A DNA stretch of 64,000 nucleotides from Lunularia cruciata (GCA_948567375.1 OX419758.1:25735001-25799000); one strand, 5' to 3'. Counted from the stretch's first letter, positions 12,061 to 27,100 are shown. Program-made: numbers and translations. Notes: a model not told the origin generated them from the letters alone.

Positions 12061-13602
12061 AGCCTTATATGTTCATTATAAATACCAAAGCCCAGGTTCA
12101 TGCTAGGCATTTAGAATTTCCCTCATTCAAGAATCCTAAGAGGATCTTTCACTCTGATCTTCCATTCTCTTATTTCTCTCCTCGGTCTTTTACATGAATT
12201 CTTACCTAAACATCATATCATACTTATGTGCATCAACATTCCTTTTGTTGATTAGATGCAATGATGAATATTTATTTTGCACATTGAACTCTTTAATAGA
12301 TGAAAGCTACAACTCCTCAACTATAATAACTTGGGTGGTAGTGTCATGTACTTTCTCTACTATAGTAAAGGAAGATAATGTAGTGGATATTTACCATACA
12401 TCAATTAAAGGAGTTTGACCTGATTTAATGTATTTGCAAAAATTTTATATGAAAACTCAACAAGAGGTAGTAAGATAGCTTATGCCTCTTGTTTCTCTAA
12501 GGAAAATGTTCATCATTTTACTAAGTCTATCTACAAAGATAAACTATGGAATCAAAGCTTGTAGACTGTACAAAGTAACGCATAGACTAAACCCATAGTC
12601 ATCTATTTCGATCATTCTTCAAGCATAAGGAGAAGTTATGAACTTATAAGCTTTTGGTTTCTAAGTTTATGTTTTCTAGTTTTGCATCATACACATATGG
12701 ATTTCTAGATTTTTCCTATGAAAAATTCAAATATCATCCCTCCTCCCACCATGTTGGAAAATCATACCAATTGTTGGTCCAAATGTATTTATAACAAGCT
12801 CAACTTACATGCATTATTCCACTTAAGGATAAATATATCCAGTAATTCCCTCTTAAAGCTCGCAAGGCAAGCTCTTATGTTGTATATTATTTTCAATAGT
12901 AGCCTTTTCTTAAGAATGTATTTAAGGTTTATTAAGCATAGGAAAAGATTTGATAAACCTGCAATATAATCTTAAGAGTCCTTTAATTTAATTAAGTTTC
13001 ATTCTTTATGTATACTCCACATTTAGATTACTTTATTATGTAATGCTTTTCAGACTCATTTTATAGTGCTTAAGTAATCAACCTCAAGCATATAAAATTC
13101 ATATTGTGAAGCTTTTAATCAAAGCATATTTCTTAAAATCTAAAATACTTGACTAAGATGAGTTTATTAAATAATCATATTTTTAACCGGCAAGCATAAC
13201 TTCTAGATGCTTGGGAAACTTGGTAAGAATTGAGTAACCAAGCTAGGAAGTTAATAGCTAAATTTGCCAAAATAAATTGGACCTTTAGCCATCATTTGCA
13301 TTTGGAGTAGATTCCCTTCACCTCATGGTCCATCTCTTCTCTTCTATCATGTCCTATTTTTTCTTTAAATTCTAGTCTTCTATATGAAATATTAAATAGA
13401 ATTCTACTCTTCTATATTGAAATACTTTTTGATGAATATTGAAAATTTATCATCAATTTTATTAATTAAAATAAATATTATTGTTTTATAAATAAATTGA
13501 GGAAGATAATAAAGTATTTACTCTTAGAAATTACATCCTTATCTATTTACTTTGTGACACAATGGTATTCAATTACATTCATAATCTTAGGAGATAATTA
13601 GA

Positions 13603-13608
<6 letters not shown>

Positions 13609-13650
<42 letters not shown>
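13609..13650. repeat. (TA)n microsatellite
   Basis: About 21 uninterrupted TA units lie within AT-rich DNA. Confidence 0.95.
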
Positions 13651-13651
<1 letters not shown>

Positions 13652-16600
13652 TTAAAATTGGATTCATGCTCTTAAGGGATAAAAATAGTATACTGATAAT
13701 TTTATGTGCAAGATATGAATAATCAAACAATAAAAAGTGCTATAGCAGTTTAAAACAATAATTTTTATAGTAGAAAATAGAAAATATTTATATTTATTAA
13801 ATGAAGTCATAATTCCACCCAAACTAAATTAGCTAGAGTTCTTATATCTAGTTTCATTTATGACTTCAAGAGATAACTCAAGATGTATCTTTAGATTTAG
13901 ATTTAGATTTAGATTTTAGAATTTAGATTTGAGAAGTTAAATTTTATATAGCTTATGTATTTAAGGCAAAATTTAGAGAAATTTATTATATTTTAATATT
14001 TTATTTTATATCCTAATAAAAATTATTATTATATTATTTAATAGGCTATTTTATCAATGTATAAAATTTTCATTAGGAAATGAACCATAATCTAGCATTT
14101 TGTACATAATAAATTTACATCTAGTTTTTTTTTGCTCTAAGTTTATCAACCAATACTTCATAAAATTGAGAATGTAATTGTATTCATATAATTTTACTTA
14201 TTTATTCTAACTTAATAAAGCATTGAATTGGGATTGAAATGGTATGATATATCTTCTTATCTTTTGTTAATAAGGTTTGAGTTTTTATTTCATTTAGATA
14301 CAAACTTAGAGTATGAAATTATTTCTTGTGATATTTTTAAAAATTCAAAACTATGGTATGAACTCTCATCCATATCCATTTTAGATATTTAGAATAATTT
14401 TTTTTATCAAAATTATATGGAAATATTTCCTTTTCAAAAAATTATTTCCATATAAGTTACTAAAACATATTCATAATAATAAGAAATATCTTTGTTGATA
14501 CTTGTACAATAATATCCAAGTTGGATGTTGCTTAGTAATACAACGACTTCACTCACACTCTTCTTCAATTTTCTAATACCTATTACCTCTTGCTTGGTTG
14601 ATTAAGTTCACTTTCACTTTCTATTTATATTAATAAATAAATATGTACTTATTTATTGTTACTCTATATTTTTGCATACTACATCAAGTTAGTTTGCATA
14701 GGAGACATTTAATTTCCATGTTTGAAACCAAGATGTCTAAGTATATGAAACTTTCCTATTTATGATGCATTGAAGGTGATTTGGAATTTATAGTTTTTGA
14801 AACTTTTTTTCAAAAGCTAGAATTAAATTTTTAATTAATCTTATGAATTAAGTGTAATATCTCTATGCATAAGATATGTAGTTGGAAAAGCTATAGCGTG
14901 ATAAGATATCTCGTAAAATATGTGTTTAACTTTAAACTCTATCTGTAGAAGATATAACTTTGAACCAAATTTTAATATGGATTATGAAATCTTTCCTCTA
15001 TGTTTCCCAATATTCAACTAACTTGCTTGATGAAGATCAAAGTAAAATTAGATAGATGGTTGATAAGATCTCTCAAGATCCTTTTTTATGTCCTATACAA
15101 TGCTTGAAAAACTTATCACTTTCAAAACAATGAGGAAAAAGATACATTTTGTATCATTATGGGAAATCTAAGATAAGCTCCTCTTTTATATAAATACAAA
15201 GAGTTTGCAAAGTTCTCAAATACATGGGTTGGAATGATAAATCTCCTTAATACACCTATTTGATTATCTTTCAATAATCTATTTTCAAGAAAGTGTTTGT
15301 CTATTAGATAAGGAAGAAGATATTTTGTGTTTGCCTTTTAAGAGTGATCTACAAAAGCACAAAGTGTCTCTTAAGCATTTAGAGGAGTAGATGTTGATTA
15401 GAGTGTGTGTCACATTTGAAGAGAGTCAGTAAGAGGAGAATCCATGAATGATATCCTTATTTTATCTTTAGAGTAAAAAGGACTAGAAGAACTAGACAAA
15501 GCTACCCAAGATAGAACTATGGTTAAAGGAAAACCTCCACCCACTTAGGAGATAAATAGATACTGCCTTACCTTATTTTTCTTTGGGTCTAATAAAAGCA
15601 TTACAATCAAAAGTTAATAAGGATGAGATTTTTCTCTTTTGTTCTATAAGTTAGGCTATAGAGGCAAAAGATGTGTCATGTATTTAAGGAGAAGAGAAGA
15701 GAAGGAATACACATTTATAATAAAAGGTAACAAGATTTGGGAAGATAAATTAAATTGAACTTGAGAGTAAGTTGAGTGAAATTTTGGAAGTCCACACACA
15801 CTTGCAAACAAGGTGAAGAAGTAGGAAAGAATAAAAATTCAAAGGGAATATGGTAAAATGACAACTTACAAAGAACAAAGTCATTATTTTGACCATACTT
15901 GCAAAAATAAGGTATTGCAATATTTTATGAAGATTTACAAAGTAGAAATTTTGGTTGAGGAAAAGGCATAAAGCTTCTTCTCATTTGATGCTCAATGATT
16001 ATCTTATTAGTTTGCTTAGTTATTTGATTTTGATCCATGTGCATCATACCTCTACCTTGTAACTTTGTTCTAAAGTAGAGGAATTGATGGACCTCTAATA
16101 TCCAAATTGGACACCTCTAACAATCCATAATCAACCAAATGTTAGGGGAGAGCTTGATACAAAGCTTAGAATAGAAACCTTCTCATTCTAATAAATATAC
16201 TTCTAATTTTGCATAGTTAGGTTTACCCAAAATTATAGATGCCATCTCACTAAATTGGAATTTGTCATTTTCACTTGCTATGCTACTTTATTATGTTTTA
16301 TTTTATGTTTTAAATATTTATTCTATATATGAATACTACATATAGAATATATTTTATATATTCTACCATCCTTGGTAGGTGTTGCATCTTGAACCTTCTC
16401 ACTATTTTGTACTACTTGTATCCAATTTTCTCTTAATCCTCCAGAAAAGCCTTATTTTTATTATGATTGCACTAATTAAGAAATTCTGAAATTTGACAAA
16501 ATTTTGCAATTTTCACTAAAGGCAAAAGATTAAGAAGAGTTATACCTTTGTATTTATAGTGCTCAAAATAAAATCTGATAAATTTATAATTTTTTTAACA

Positions 16601-18130
16601 AAATTAGATCTAATTTGTGATAATTTGACATCATGTAAGATTTTCATACTTTTACTAAAGTCAAAAGAAGATTAACTTTAGTAGCCATATGGAAAAATTT
16701 ATATAAAGAGAGAAATATTACTAAAATTTTCAGTGTTTTTCTCTCATTCAAGATTGCTTGGTAAGGCTTGGCATTTCCTTATTATTTTCACTACTTTGAT
16801 AGAAAGCATTCTTTGAGAATTTCATTGAATTCAGGCTACCTTCTTTTCTTACCATTCTCAAAACATCCCTTTTATCCAAATAGCTAGACTACAAATGTGC
16901 ATTATTTTTCTAAAGTTCAAAATAGTATTAAACACCAAGCTCATAAAAAAACTTGGTATTCAAATCATTGACAATTTTACCCTCACTTCCTCTTGTGGGA
17001 TGATGACATTATCGTTATGTGGAATATCTACCACTTAGAGGTAGGAGGTACGACCTGAGATGCTATAGTTGTGAATAAGAAAGGCTCAATTTCCTTTCTC
17101 CAACTTTCTCTAAAAAGGATTTCATACTACTTATAGATGGAAAGTTAGAGTTTGGATGCAAGAGCATTAGTTTTTGCCTCTATCTAGTTTTGAAGAAGCT
17201 ACACTCCTATTCCCAAGGATATCTTCAGGTTAACCATGGTAGATGTAGAAGGTAATCTTAAGTCAATTAGCTTTTTAACTTTTACAAAAAAAATTGTCTA
17301 TTTCTAAAAAGTAACTAGATTTGATAAATTGTTCTTTTATTTTGTTGGTAGTCAACCTATGTTAACCTATGCAAGTCAGGTAGTCAACCTATGTATGTAG
17401 TCAACCTATGAAAGTCAGGTAGCCAAGAAGAGTGCTAAGCTATGGAATGATATGCTTAGTTACTTGGCATGAAGTGACCAACAAATTTTCACATAGCTTG
17501 GTGTGAGAGAGATTGTCCACAAAAGTAGTCATTTTTCTACTTATCAATGACCTAACACAATCATATAAAGATTCTTATTGCATAGGTTGGGCATGACTCT
17601 CGGAGTTGGCCTGGTGGGACAAGAGCCTCAATACTTGAGTGTATAACACCTTATAGTGCATATTAGCTTCTAATAGTATTTGTTGGTTTTGAGTTAGTTA
17701 CAACTAATCAATTTTAGTAATAACTAAGCTAGATTTTTTTCTTACTGAATTAGAAAAGCTAAATTAGGATAAAGATCCAATATTTGATGATTGGATACTA
17801 ATTGAATTAATTTGTATCAAAGTGTGATCTCTTAAGGGAATTAATATTTGATTATGGACTTTTAGTGAATATTATATTAGGTTATATCTGATTAGGACTT
17901 CCATCTTGGAATTTGCATCATCAAGTTGACATGATATATAAGACATAGAATCTTATTCCCTTGATCAATTTAGGTGTCCCTTGATACTTTAGGTAGGTCA
18001 AGGTAGGTAGGTTTGACTTGACCTTGGATTATAACATTATGTTTAATTTAAAAAGAATACTAGAGAGGCATGGGATGCCAAATATCCATGTCAAGGCTCA
18101 TTGACCTAAGGTTATTTACCTAAAGTGATT

Positions 18131-18160
18131 TAATAAATAAATAAATAAATAAATAAATAA
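18131..18160. repeat. (AAAT)n microsatellite
   Basis: Seven AAAT units lie in tandem in otherwise AT-rich sequence. Confidence 0.9.
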
Positions 18161-20677
18161 GAAAATTAAATAATGAAATAATTAAGAGAAGAAAGGAATC
18201 CATTCCTTAAGTAATTATTTTTACCTAAAGTGATTTAATATGGATTTGACCAAGTTACCATTGCACTTACTATAGAAATTTAGCAAGTAAATATGAAATA
18301 CTTAAGAGAAGAAATGCTTCCATTGCTTTAGTGAGTGGAATGAAGCTTTGTATGTAGTCTCTATATTTGATGAATATAGAGTGAGATTTTTTACTTGAGA
18401 GTGTCACTATCATGGTCATTGATATTGGAGAAACCTTTAATTTTAGAGCATCCTTATGTGAGTATTAGTGAAGGATATCCTATACTCAGATTGGTGAAAT
18501 TGTTCCTTATGAGCCATTATTGAGAAGTTTTTACATGAGAAAGTGAACAAGTATTTTGAGGAATAAATGAAATTTTTTTGGGAGAATGAATGAAAAATTT
18601 CCTTTTGGGCTGATATCCTTGATGGTCAATACTAAATTATTCTTACTTCTAAGATAGGTTGTAGACACAAATTGTCACTAGAGTTATTCCTTGAGTGCAA
18701 GGCAAGCTTGTTATTTGTTTGAAGGCCTAGTTACCTTGGTTCTTGGTCCATAAGTCAAGACTAAGATTTGGTGCCCAACTTATGAGGTAAGGACCTTGGC
18801 ATTTAAAATGCATAGCACTCAAGATTCTTGGCCCATAGGTTAGGCACTAGGCTTGGGAATTACTTAGTAATGTATATTGATCCTTGATCTTAAGCACTAA
18901 ATAATGTTTGGGTACTATTTACAAAAGTATATCTTGAAAATTTAATACCATAGTAAAATTTCCTTTTTTTTTCTTGTACTTATAAAGAGGTAAATAAATA
19001 CCTTGTATACTTGATTTTCTTGTACATTACCCTCAAGCAGATTGGAAGGGACTTGGTAAAGAAGGATATTAGTATAGGGGTTTTGAACAAGTACCATACT
19101 AGTTGCATTGTGTACCTAACACACACAAAGTTGGTCCTCTAGCTCAAAATCTTAGTGTTACATGATGTGGTGTAAGTATTGGGGATTGGCCACATTCATA
19201 CTCTAAGAGCACAAGTTTAAGGATAAGGATAATGAGAGTACCATGTGTGATAAGGTACACATTATCTTATAATTTTTATTGATGTAACTTCCTAATTCTT
19301 GTACATCTCATCCTCTCTCCAATTGTAAAAGAGGTGGTATTGTGGGGTCTCATTCCCTTAGCACTTGTTAAAGAGGTCAAGATAAGGATGAAGGAATTGA
19401 TATAACTCTTTGATTGTTGGGAGATATGGATATTGTGCTCTTTTATAACAATAAAGAGTACTATTAATAACTATAGGATAAGATTCTAAACAAAAACATC
19501 AAATAGGTTATTATTTCAAATTGTGGTGGCCCTTAGTATATGGAAGCATTTGATATGAGTGATACTCATATCAACAAGCTTATTGAGAGGAGTATAAAGT
19601 ACATTTCAAACTTTCAAATTATATTCTTGTTGTAGATAAGGAAGATTGTATAACTAAAGGGCAAAAAGTGAACAATCCATTTACTATTGCAAGTTCTATG
19701 TTGTATACAGTAACCATAAAGTCCCCACCAAGTTTTGCAAAAATAAAATTTTGCTCAAAGAAATGAGTATTTCCATAAGGAATTTTAAGAGAATGGATTT
19801 TGGATATATTAAAGAAGTGGGTATTTTGAAGATGAATGTTGTTTGATAGACTAGGCTTAATTAGAAGCAATGGTCATGTTATGTAAGAATTATTGATAGC
19901 TTGCATCTTAGATTAAGCAATTATAGGGTAAATAATATTTTCTTATATGAGAGAAACACATTAACAAAGGCCAAAAGCAAGTTATGTTAGGAATGTTGTC
20001 TCATCCTCCTAGGTTGCATCACAAGCAACCTAAAAATGAGGTTACTTGACAAGTTCAGAATGAGTATGACATGAAGCTTATATGGTAGAAACCTCTTCAA
20101 TCTATTAATGACTGATGGAATTTGAGAAATACTTCAACATATGGAGACCAAAGAATCCACATTAATACATAGTTCTAGAGAGTTGTTGTCAAGTAGCTAA
20201 ATTTCAAGTTATGTAGTATTGCCTAAAAGTAGCTCAAAATATTTATCTCCAACTAAAAGTTGATAAAATTCTATCCATCAACTGCCAAGATCTTTGTGAT
20301 TATTAGTGACTTTACCTCAACCTTTCTTATCATCTAAATTTCCCTTCTCTCCAATTATGGTTTATTTATAGGATTTGTTTATTTACATTTTTGTAAAAGG
20401 ATAAAAAGGAACCACATATCCTTTCAAGTATGAAGGAGATAGAGAAGAAGGATGTGTAAGAGAAAGAACTTGCAAAGTGCAAGCATTGCAGGCCAAAATT
20501 CCAATTCATACTAGTAAATTCTTTTAAGTAAAGTGAGAGTGTAAAGGATGATGGATGCTTAGGAGAAGAGTAATAATATTAGAGCTACACTATTATAAAT
20601 AGACTTGGAATACAAACATTGTATTGCCTTTGATAGTAATGAGGCACAAAAATGGCTTGTGAGTCATGAAAATTTTC

Positions 20678-20772
20678 ATGAATACTTTGATGTGAAGAAG
20701 TACTGTTCCACATCAAAGTATTCATAAAAAAGAACAAGAGTGAAGAATTAATATTTCACTCTTGTTCTTTTT
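20678..20772. repeat. Two adjacent perfect hairpins
   Basis: Hairpin 1 has 17-base arms at 20678-20694 and 20709-20725 with a 14-base loop. Hairpin 2 follows at once with 18-base arms at 20727-20744 and 20755-20772 and a 10-base loop. Both stems are perfectly complementary over these spans. No coding context was found. They could be a MITE remnant or a structured transcript. Confidence 0.8.
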
Positions 20773-23237
20773 ATGTATCTTATGGGTGTTAAGTGTGGAG
20801 TCTGATTAATTACAAGAATTATCTATTGGACAAATATCATACTGGAATGTTGAAGATTCAATAGAAGACAGATCTTCTATGGGAGTGTAGGATTGTAAGT
20901 ATGGGACAAATCTTCAACTTATGGGATTCTATTTATGGGAATATACAAAAAGACAGTTCACATCAGGATGTATTTCTCTGAATATAAATGCAAATGTGTG
21001 ACTTATTTTGTTGGAAGCATCTTCTCAAGGGATTTCCATAAACATCAAGATCATAGAAAATGGAGCTCTAGAGAAGAAGTTATACCCATCTGAAGTTTAG
21101 GACAAATATGTCTTAAGAAACTATGGGAGTTGCAAGAATGGCTCTTAGGGAACAGGCTATAGGAATGTCTCCTTCAGGTTTCTATTGTGAGAATACGGGA
21201 TTCTACTATAGAAATCTACTATGAGAATGTAACTTACAAAAAGGTACATGAATGGATCTCACTTCCGTAACTTTGTGAAGTAATGTGAATCAATTGGTAC
21301 CACACATTCAATCTAGGGTTAGATATGCTATTGTTTTGCACCACATATTCAAAAACTAGATAATGGAAAATGCAAATATATATAGAGTAATATTGGCTAT
21401 CAATTGTGACTTTGACACTTCTTCAGTGAATGAAATTGTATATAATTGTAGATGTAAATAGATGTTGGCCAAATCATATAAAATTTGTGTAATTTCTATC
21501 CTTAATAAATTAATGAATGATTTTTCTCCATAGAATAGCCAGATTCATATGCTCTTGATCTCTCAATCCAATCTAAACAATGGTTACAACTTAAGGTTTA
21601 TTTTATGTATTATATGTCTAAATTAATCATAGAGTCAAACCACAAAAATGTCTAAATTTGAGTAGAAGATAATTTCTGGGTAGGCCAAATAAAAGAAATA
21701 TGTGATTGTAAATTTTGTAAGGTCCTCCAAGAGTACCTTTTAAAGCTTTATGATATTTTTAAAATTTATATCTTCAAAAAATAAATTTATATATTTTTCA
21801 ATCACAAATAATGATTCAGTTCTTTGTTGTAGTGAGTGGTTTATTATTAGATTATAATAATTCTGGTCAACTAGATGTTAATTTCTATACTTTAAATCCA
21901 TTGTCAATATCTAGGGTTTAAAATCTAGATATTGGATTTGCTATACGTCTTAATATTTGAAGTCTAGTTTTAGTTAATACTTCATGTTTAGTTAATACTT
22001 TGTATTACCTAAAAGGTCATCCTTTTTGCTTTCAACTAATATATTGACATAGAAATCTGATATCTTTATTGAAAAGGTATAAGGAGAATTAAGTATGCTT
22101 AACTAAGAGAATTGAGATTGATGAGTTGATATAATCTCAACATATGCTTAATAGTCTATGAACCATCAATAAAAGCTAGCTAAAACATTAAAAATGTAAA
22201 TATCATTAGCCCCTCTTAGAGTTGGTGTCTTCACAAAACTTTTGAACTTCTCTTTCTACATATGATGCTTTTGGTGGAAAATTTGTGACCAAATAAAGTA
22301 ATCTCTCATTTGTACAACATGCATTTGGATTTCTTGCATAAGAAGGTCCATTGGTATAAAATTTCTAAGACTTTATAAACATGAGATCTCTTTCTATCAT
22401 GTTATAGATGAAGATCTCTTCTAGAAACTACATAAAATGTTCATAAAAAAACCAATCAAGTACTTATTAAATTGGACCTATGAATTTACAAAATAATTGG
22501 TGGGGCAATATGGAAAAGAAAATTGATTTGAAGTTTCTAAATTATGTGTAAAAGCTATTTTAATAGCATCTCTTCTTGAGATGAGAGTTTACTTATATTG
22601 AGGTTCCAACTTGGTAAAGAACTGATTTGGCTCCACTCAATGATCCAAAATTAATTTTTTTTAATAAAAAAATTATTCTTATCATCAATTCATTTAATCC
22701 ATGATAATCATCATATGCTAATTCAAACATTCTTGTTTAGGGAAAACAAACAAGGATGCACTCTAAGATGAGTACACAACCTTATCAAATTATTTTGTTT
22801 GAGTTTTGTAAAGTTTTCCAGAGTTTTTCAAACTACTTTGGTTACAAGCAATACATAAGTTTAATAATCAATGTAATGCTAATGAATGGGTTGTTTCTAA
22901 ATGATATTTCTTAATGAAAAGGTAAATCCTTAGGTCTATCACATGGAAACATCTTTACAATCTCCAACAAAACCTCATTTATTAACACTTTCATTCTATC
23001 TTGATCAATTAGCAAATATGATTTGGTATATCCAAACTATAAACAAAAATATCTTCTTGTAACAACCCAATAGACACATAATTGAATTATTTCAGTAAGT
23101 AATAATTGATCTCATGAGGATATGGGTCAAAAATGATTGAATACAAAGGAAAGTGTCACATTGGAATCCTTTACTATTTACTATTTAATGTCTTGAGCAG
23201 AGACAACTCCAAGACAAGAATAATGATACCAAGAAGG

Positions 23238-24159
23238 TGTAATACTCCAAGGATATGAGACCTAAGAAGAAACACACCATGAGAAACACACGATTTCACA
23301 CTCAAACCTCTGATGCACCAAAGGAGCACCTTCTCTTTATTATATAGACAAAGAAGATCTCTTCCAAGGAAGTTCCACCCTAGGATTAGGTACACAGATA
23401 GGTGACATGTGAGCAAGCTCCACCCTTGGCCTCTGGTCAAAGCTTATTTGACCAACCAATTCATTGCTGGTCTTGGTCCTATCACAGGGGTTAATAAGCT
23501 TATTTGATCAACCTCTGGTCAAAGCTTATTTGACCAACCAGAAAGGACCAAGACCAGCATGTCACCCATCCAAGTATGTAATCGAAGGGTGGAACATACT
23601 TGGATGGGTGACATGCTGGTCTTGGTCCTATCTGGTTGGTCAAATAAGCTTTGACCAAAGGGAATCTTTTAGAGAATCTTCTTGGAGGAATCTCAAAATC
23701 ATGGGAGTGAGGTACCATTGGAAAGCTCTTGATGAGACAATGCACAGGGAGAGAAGGCCAGCATTTCCTAGATTGGGAAAGTGGAGTTGGAAGTACACAT
23801 TTTTGAGGCCTAATTCATTTGTTTAGTCTTCCAAAATTGCCTTCAAAGATTTCAAGCATATTTTGGTTCCTACTCTATTAATAGAAGTATGCTTTTGCTG
23901 ATACCTCTTTCTGATCTATTCAGTCCATCATGTGTAACATGCTTCCAGACATTATCAAACCAATTCTCACCTTTAAATCCTATGTTTAGCTATTGGTTCT
24001 AAGGTTTTCAAATCTATTTTGGTTTCTGCACTATTAGAAGAAGTACCCTTTTGGTGATACTTCTATCTGATCTATTTTGACCATCATGCATAACATCATT
24101 CCAAATGTTACCAAACCAAATTTCACATCTAGATCATATGGTTAACTCTTGGTATTACA
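23238..24159 (-). repeat. 3' LTR of element D, enlarged by an inverted duplication
   Basis: At 922 bases it is about 180 bases longer than its partner (742). The extra length lies at about 23430-23600 and consists of rearranged and inverted copies of LTR sequence. The rest aligns with the 5' LTR. Confidence 0.9.
23516..23657. repeat. 64-bp inverted repeat (long hairpin) inside the LTR
   Basis: Arm 23516-23579 and arm 23594-23657 are reverse complements over 64 bases with about one mismatch, around a 14-base spacer. The right arm is the normal LTR sequence; the left arm is the extra, inverted copy. Confidence 0.92.
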
Positions 24160-24172
24160 AACCTCCCTCCTT

Positions 24173-27100
24173 TTAAGACGCAACGTCCTCGTTGTGCAAC
24201 TGTTGCTCAAATGCTTGCACCAACACCGGTGCATGTGTCAAATTGGCAGCAAGCTCCTAGGTTGCTTCATAGAGGGGGTAACCTTTCCATTGGACTAGAC
24301 AATCCACCCATAGATGGAAAGTACCATGCATGCATATTTGGAGAATACGCTCCACTTCATATTCCTCCGTGCCATCAATGAGTGTCGGACAAGGTCGCAT
24401 GTCTTGTGTGGAATGATAGGGGTCCGATTGGGGAGTATATTTGTGTAGTAGGGAAACATGGAACACTAGATGGATCTTCATGTGTGGTGGTAGCTTGAGG
24501 TGATAAGCCACAGCGCCAACTCGACAAAGAATAGAAAAAGGCCTAATAAAACAAGGTCTAAGCTTACGAGTGCCAACAAGTGTGAGGTTGGTTGTAGATA
24601 GCCACACCTGATCCTCAACATTGAACTCCATGTGCCTATGGTGTGCATCATCATACTGATTTTGTCAATTTTGTGCAATTTGCAATTTGTGCTTGGCATG
24701 CTCTACACTTTGTTGGATTCTAGAAACAAATGTGTTGATTGCATCGACCTTGGTAGCCATCGAAAGAATCTTCATCAAGCTAGAAGGTGTGAGGGGATGC
24801 TCACTATACATGAGGAAGAATAGAGTTACATGGGTGGATGCATTCACCAAATTATTGTAAGCAAATTCCACCAATGGGAGTAGGGTGTCCCACCTCTCTT
24901 GCTCATCTACGGTGAAGCCGTGTAGCATGTCTTCAATAGTGCAATTAGCCCATTCTATCTGTCCATATGTTTGGGGGTGGTAAGCTGTGGACATGGTCAA
25001 CTTGGTTTTGAAGAAACCAAAGAGTGTTTGCCAAAACAAATTGGTGAATTGAGTGCCTTTATCGATGATGAGTACTCAAGACAAGCCATGGTGAGAGAAG
25101 ACTACATCTAAGTATAATTGAGCTAGTTGCAGAGCGGTAACATCCTTGGTGGTAGGGTGTACATGAATCATTTTACTGAGCCTATCCACAAAGACCATGA
25201 TGGAGTCAAACCCTAAGGTGGTCTTGGGTAATTCACACACGAGATCCATACTCACCTATTCCCAACATTGTGTAGGAGTGGAGAGAGGTTGAAGGAGCCG
25301 GGCAAGAGCTTGATTAGAAGCTTTGTTCTATTGATAGAGTAGGCAGCTGCGCATGTAGTGCATCATGTCATTGCTCATCTTGGGCCAATAGCAATGGCGT
25401 TGGATTGCATCCAAGGTCTTGTCCACCCCGACATGACCTGCAATGGCCCAATCATGACATTTTGCTAGAATGGTGGTGCATAATTCTAGGACATTTGGGA
25501 TCCATAATCTGCCATCACAAAAGGTGAGTCCTTGGGTGCTAGTGATACCTTTGGATGAATGCACTCCTACAATTTGTGGATCAATTTTTGTATCAGCCAG
25601 AATCTTTGGCTAGAATTCAGGGTTAATCTTAACCTCCACCACCAAATTGTTTGCCATCGGCATGCGGGTGCATGCATTTGCAAGTTGCTTCTTACCTTCC
25701 ATGTGGGTGATTTTCATGTTGAAGCATTGTTGCCACTCTACCCATCGAATCTGGCGGTGAGATAGATCTTTTTGCATCTCAAGGTAGAGTAGAGGTTTGT
25801 AGTCTATCTCTACTACAAATGCCTTCTTGCCCAAATAGTGCTTTCAATGCTTGGTTGCAAGGATAATAACCAACTCTTCTTGTTTTGTGGTGTGATAGTT
25901 GCACTTTGTTGGTAACAAATTTCAAGAGAAATATGCAATTGGATGCCATTTGTCATGCCACTCTTGTTGTAGGATTGCTCCTATTGCTACACCTGATGCA
26001 TCTATAGCCAACTTGATTGGACGTTTTGGGTCATACCACTTCAAAATTGGTGCATGTAGCAAGGTGGCTTTCAATTCTTGAAAGGCCAACTCTTGTGCGG
26101 TTCCCCACATCTAGTTCTTCCCCTTGCCAAGTTGTGCCATTAAAGGTTGTGCAACCTTGGAGAAATCCTTGACAAATTGATGATAGAATCCCATCAACCC
26201 CAAGAAACTCTTGAGTTGAGTCTGATCTTTTGGGGCATGCCATTTTTGAATGACCTCTATTTTATTTGTCAATACTTGAATACCCTTTGCACTTACTCTA
26301 TGCCCTAAGTAGTCTACTTCAGACTTGCCAAACTTGCACTTTGAGAGTTTGGCATACAATTGATTCTGTCTTAGAATCTGGAGGGCTTATTGTAGATGCT
26401 ATTTTTGTTTTGTCATTGTGCTACTATACACTAAGATGTCATCCAAGAAGATAATAATAGACTTACCCAAATATGGAAAAAATTATGTCATTCATTAGAT
26501 TCATGAAAGTGCCCGGTGCATTGGTGAGGCCAAATGGCATCACAAGATACTCAAAGTGGCCATACTGGTTTGAAAGGCAATTTTATACACATCCTCCTCT
26601 ACAATTTGGATTTGATTGTAATTGCTCCGCAAGTCCAGTTTGGTGAAGTGTCTTGCTCCATTGAGTTGATCAAACAGGTTATCCATGCAAGGTAAGGGGT
26701 ATTTGTTCTTCACTGTTTGCTGATTGAGACCCCGATAGTTGATGCACATGCACATTGTACCGTCTTTCTTTCTTCTTCACAAACAAGACAAGAGCCCCAT
26801 ATGGTGATATGTTGGGTTGGATGAACCCTTTCTGTAGCATATCCTCAATTTGATTCTTACACTCCTCAAACTCATGAGGTGATAAGCAATATGGGGCCTT
26901 ACAAGGAGGTGTCTTCCACAAGAGTGTCTCAATTTTATGATCTATTCTCCTTTTTGGTGGTAATCATGCAAATAGATCATTGGGAAAGATATCTTGAAAC
27001 TCATTTACCACATCCTTCAATTTCTCAAGAATTTGTCCATCAAGTTGTGCACTCTTGACTTCTCTTATTAGACCCATGAAACATTTATTGGTCTTACAGA

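Larger units (their letters stand above)
8991..23237. other. Long AT-rich stretch without a supportable gene
   Basis: From about 9.3 kb the sequence becomes markedly AT-rich and stays so to the element D boundary. The longest open frames are under 90 codons and none is recognisable. Some stretches look like decayed repeat DNA (for example 15.3-15.8 kb and 18-19 kb), but I could not assign them. Clear local features are listed separately: a 63-bp tandem repeat, TA and AAAT microsatellites, a TTTAGA run near 13890-13915 and two adjacent hairpins. Confidence 0.6.

Noticed and set aside
13890-13915. TTTAGA repeats resembling a plant telomere
   Set aside because: The plant telomere unit is TTTAGGG; this run is short and lacks the GGG.
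15630-15680. Possible decayed CCHC zinc knuckle in AT-rich DNA
   Set aside because: First and last cysteine spacing fits, but the other two ligands are gone and no gag or pol context surrounds it.
23464-23826. 120-codon plus-strand frame and the 81-codon frame opposite it
   Set aside because: Both lie inside the rearranged LTR of element D and result from its inverted repeat.
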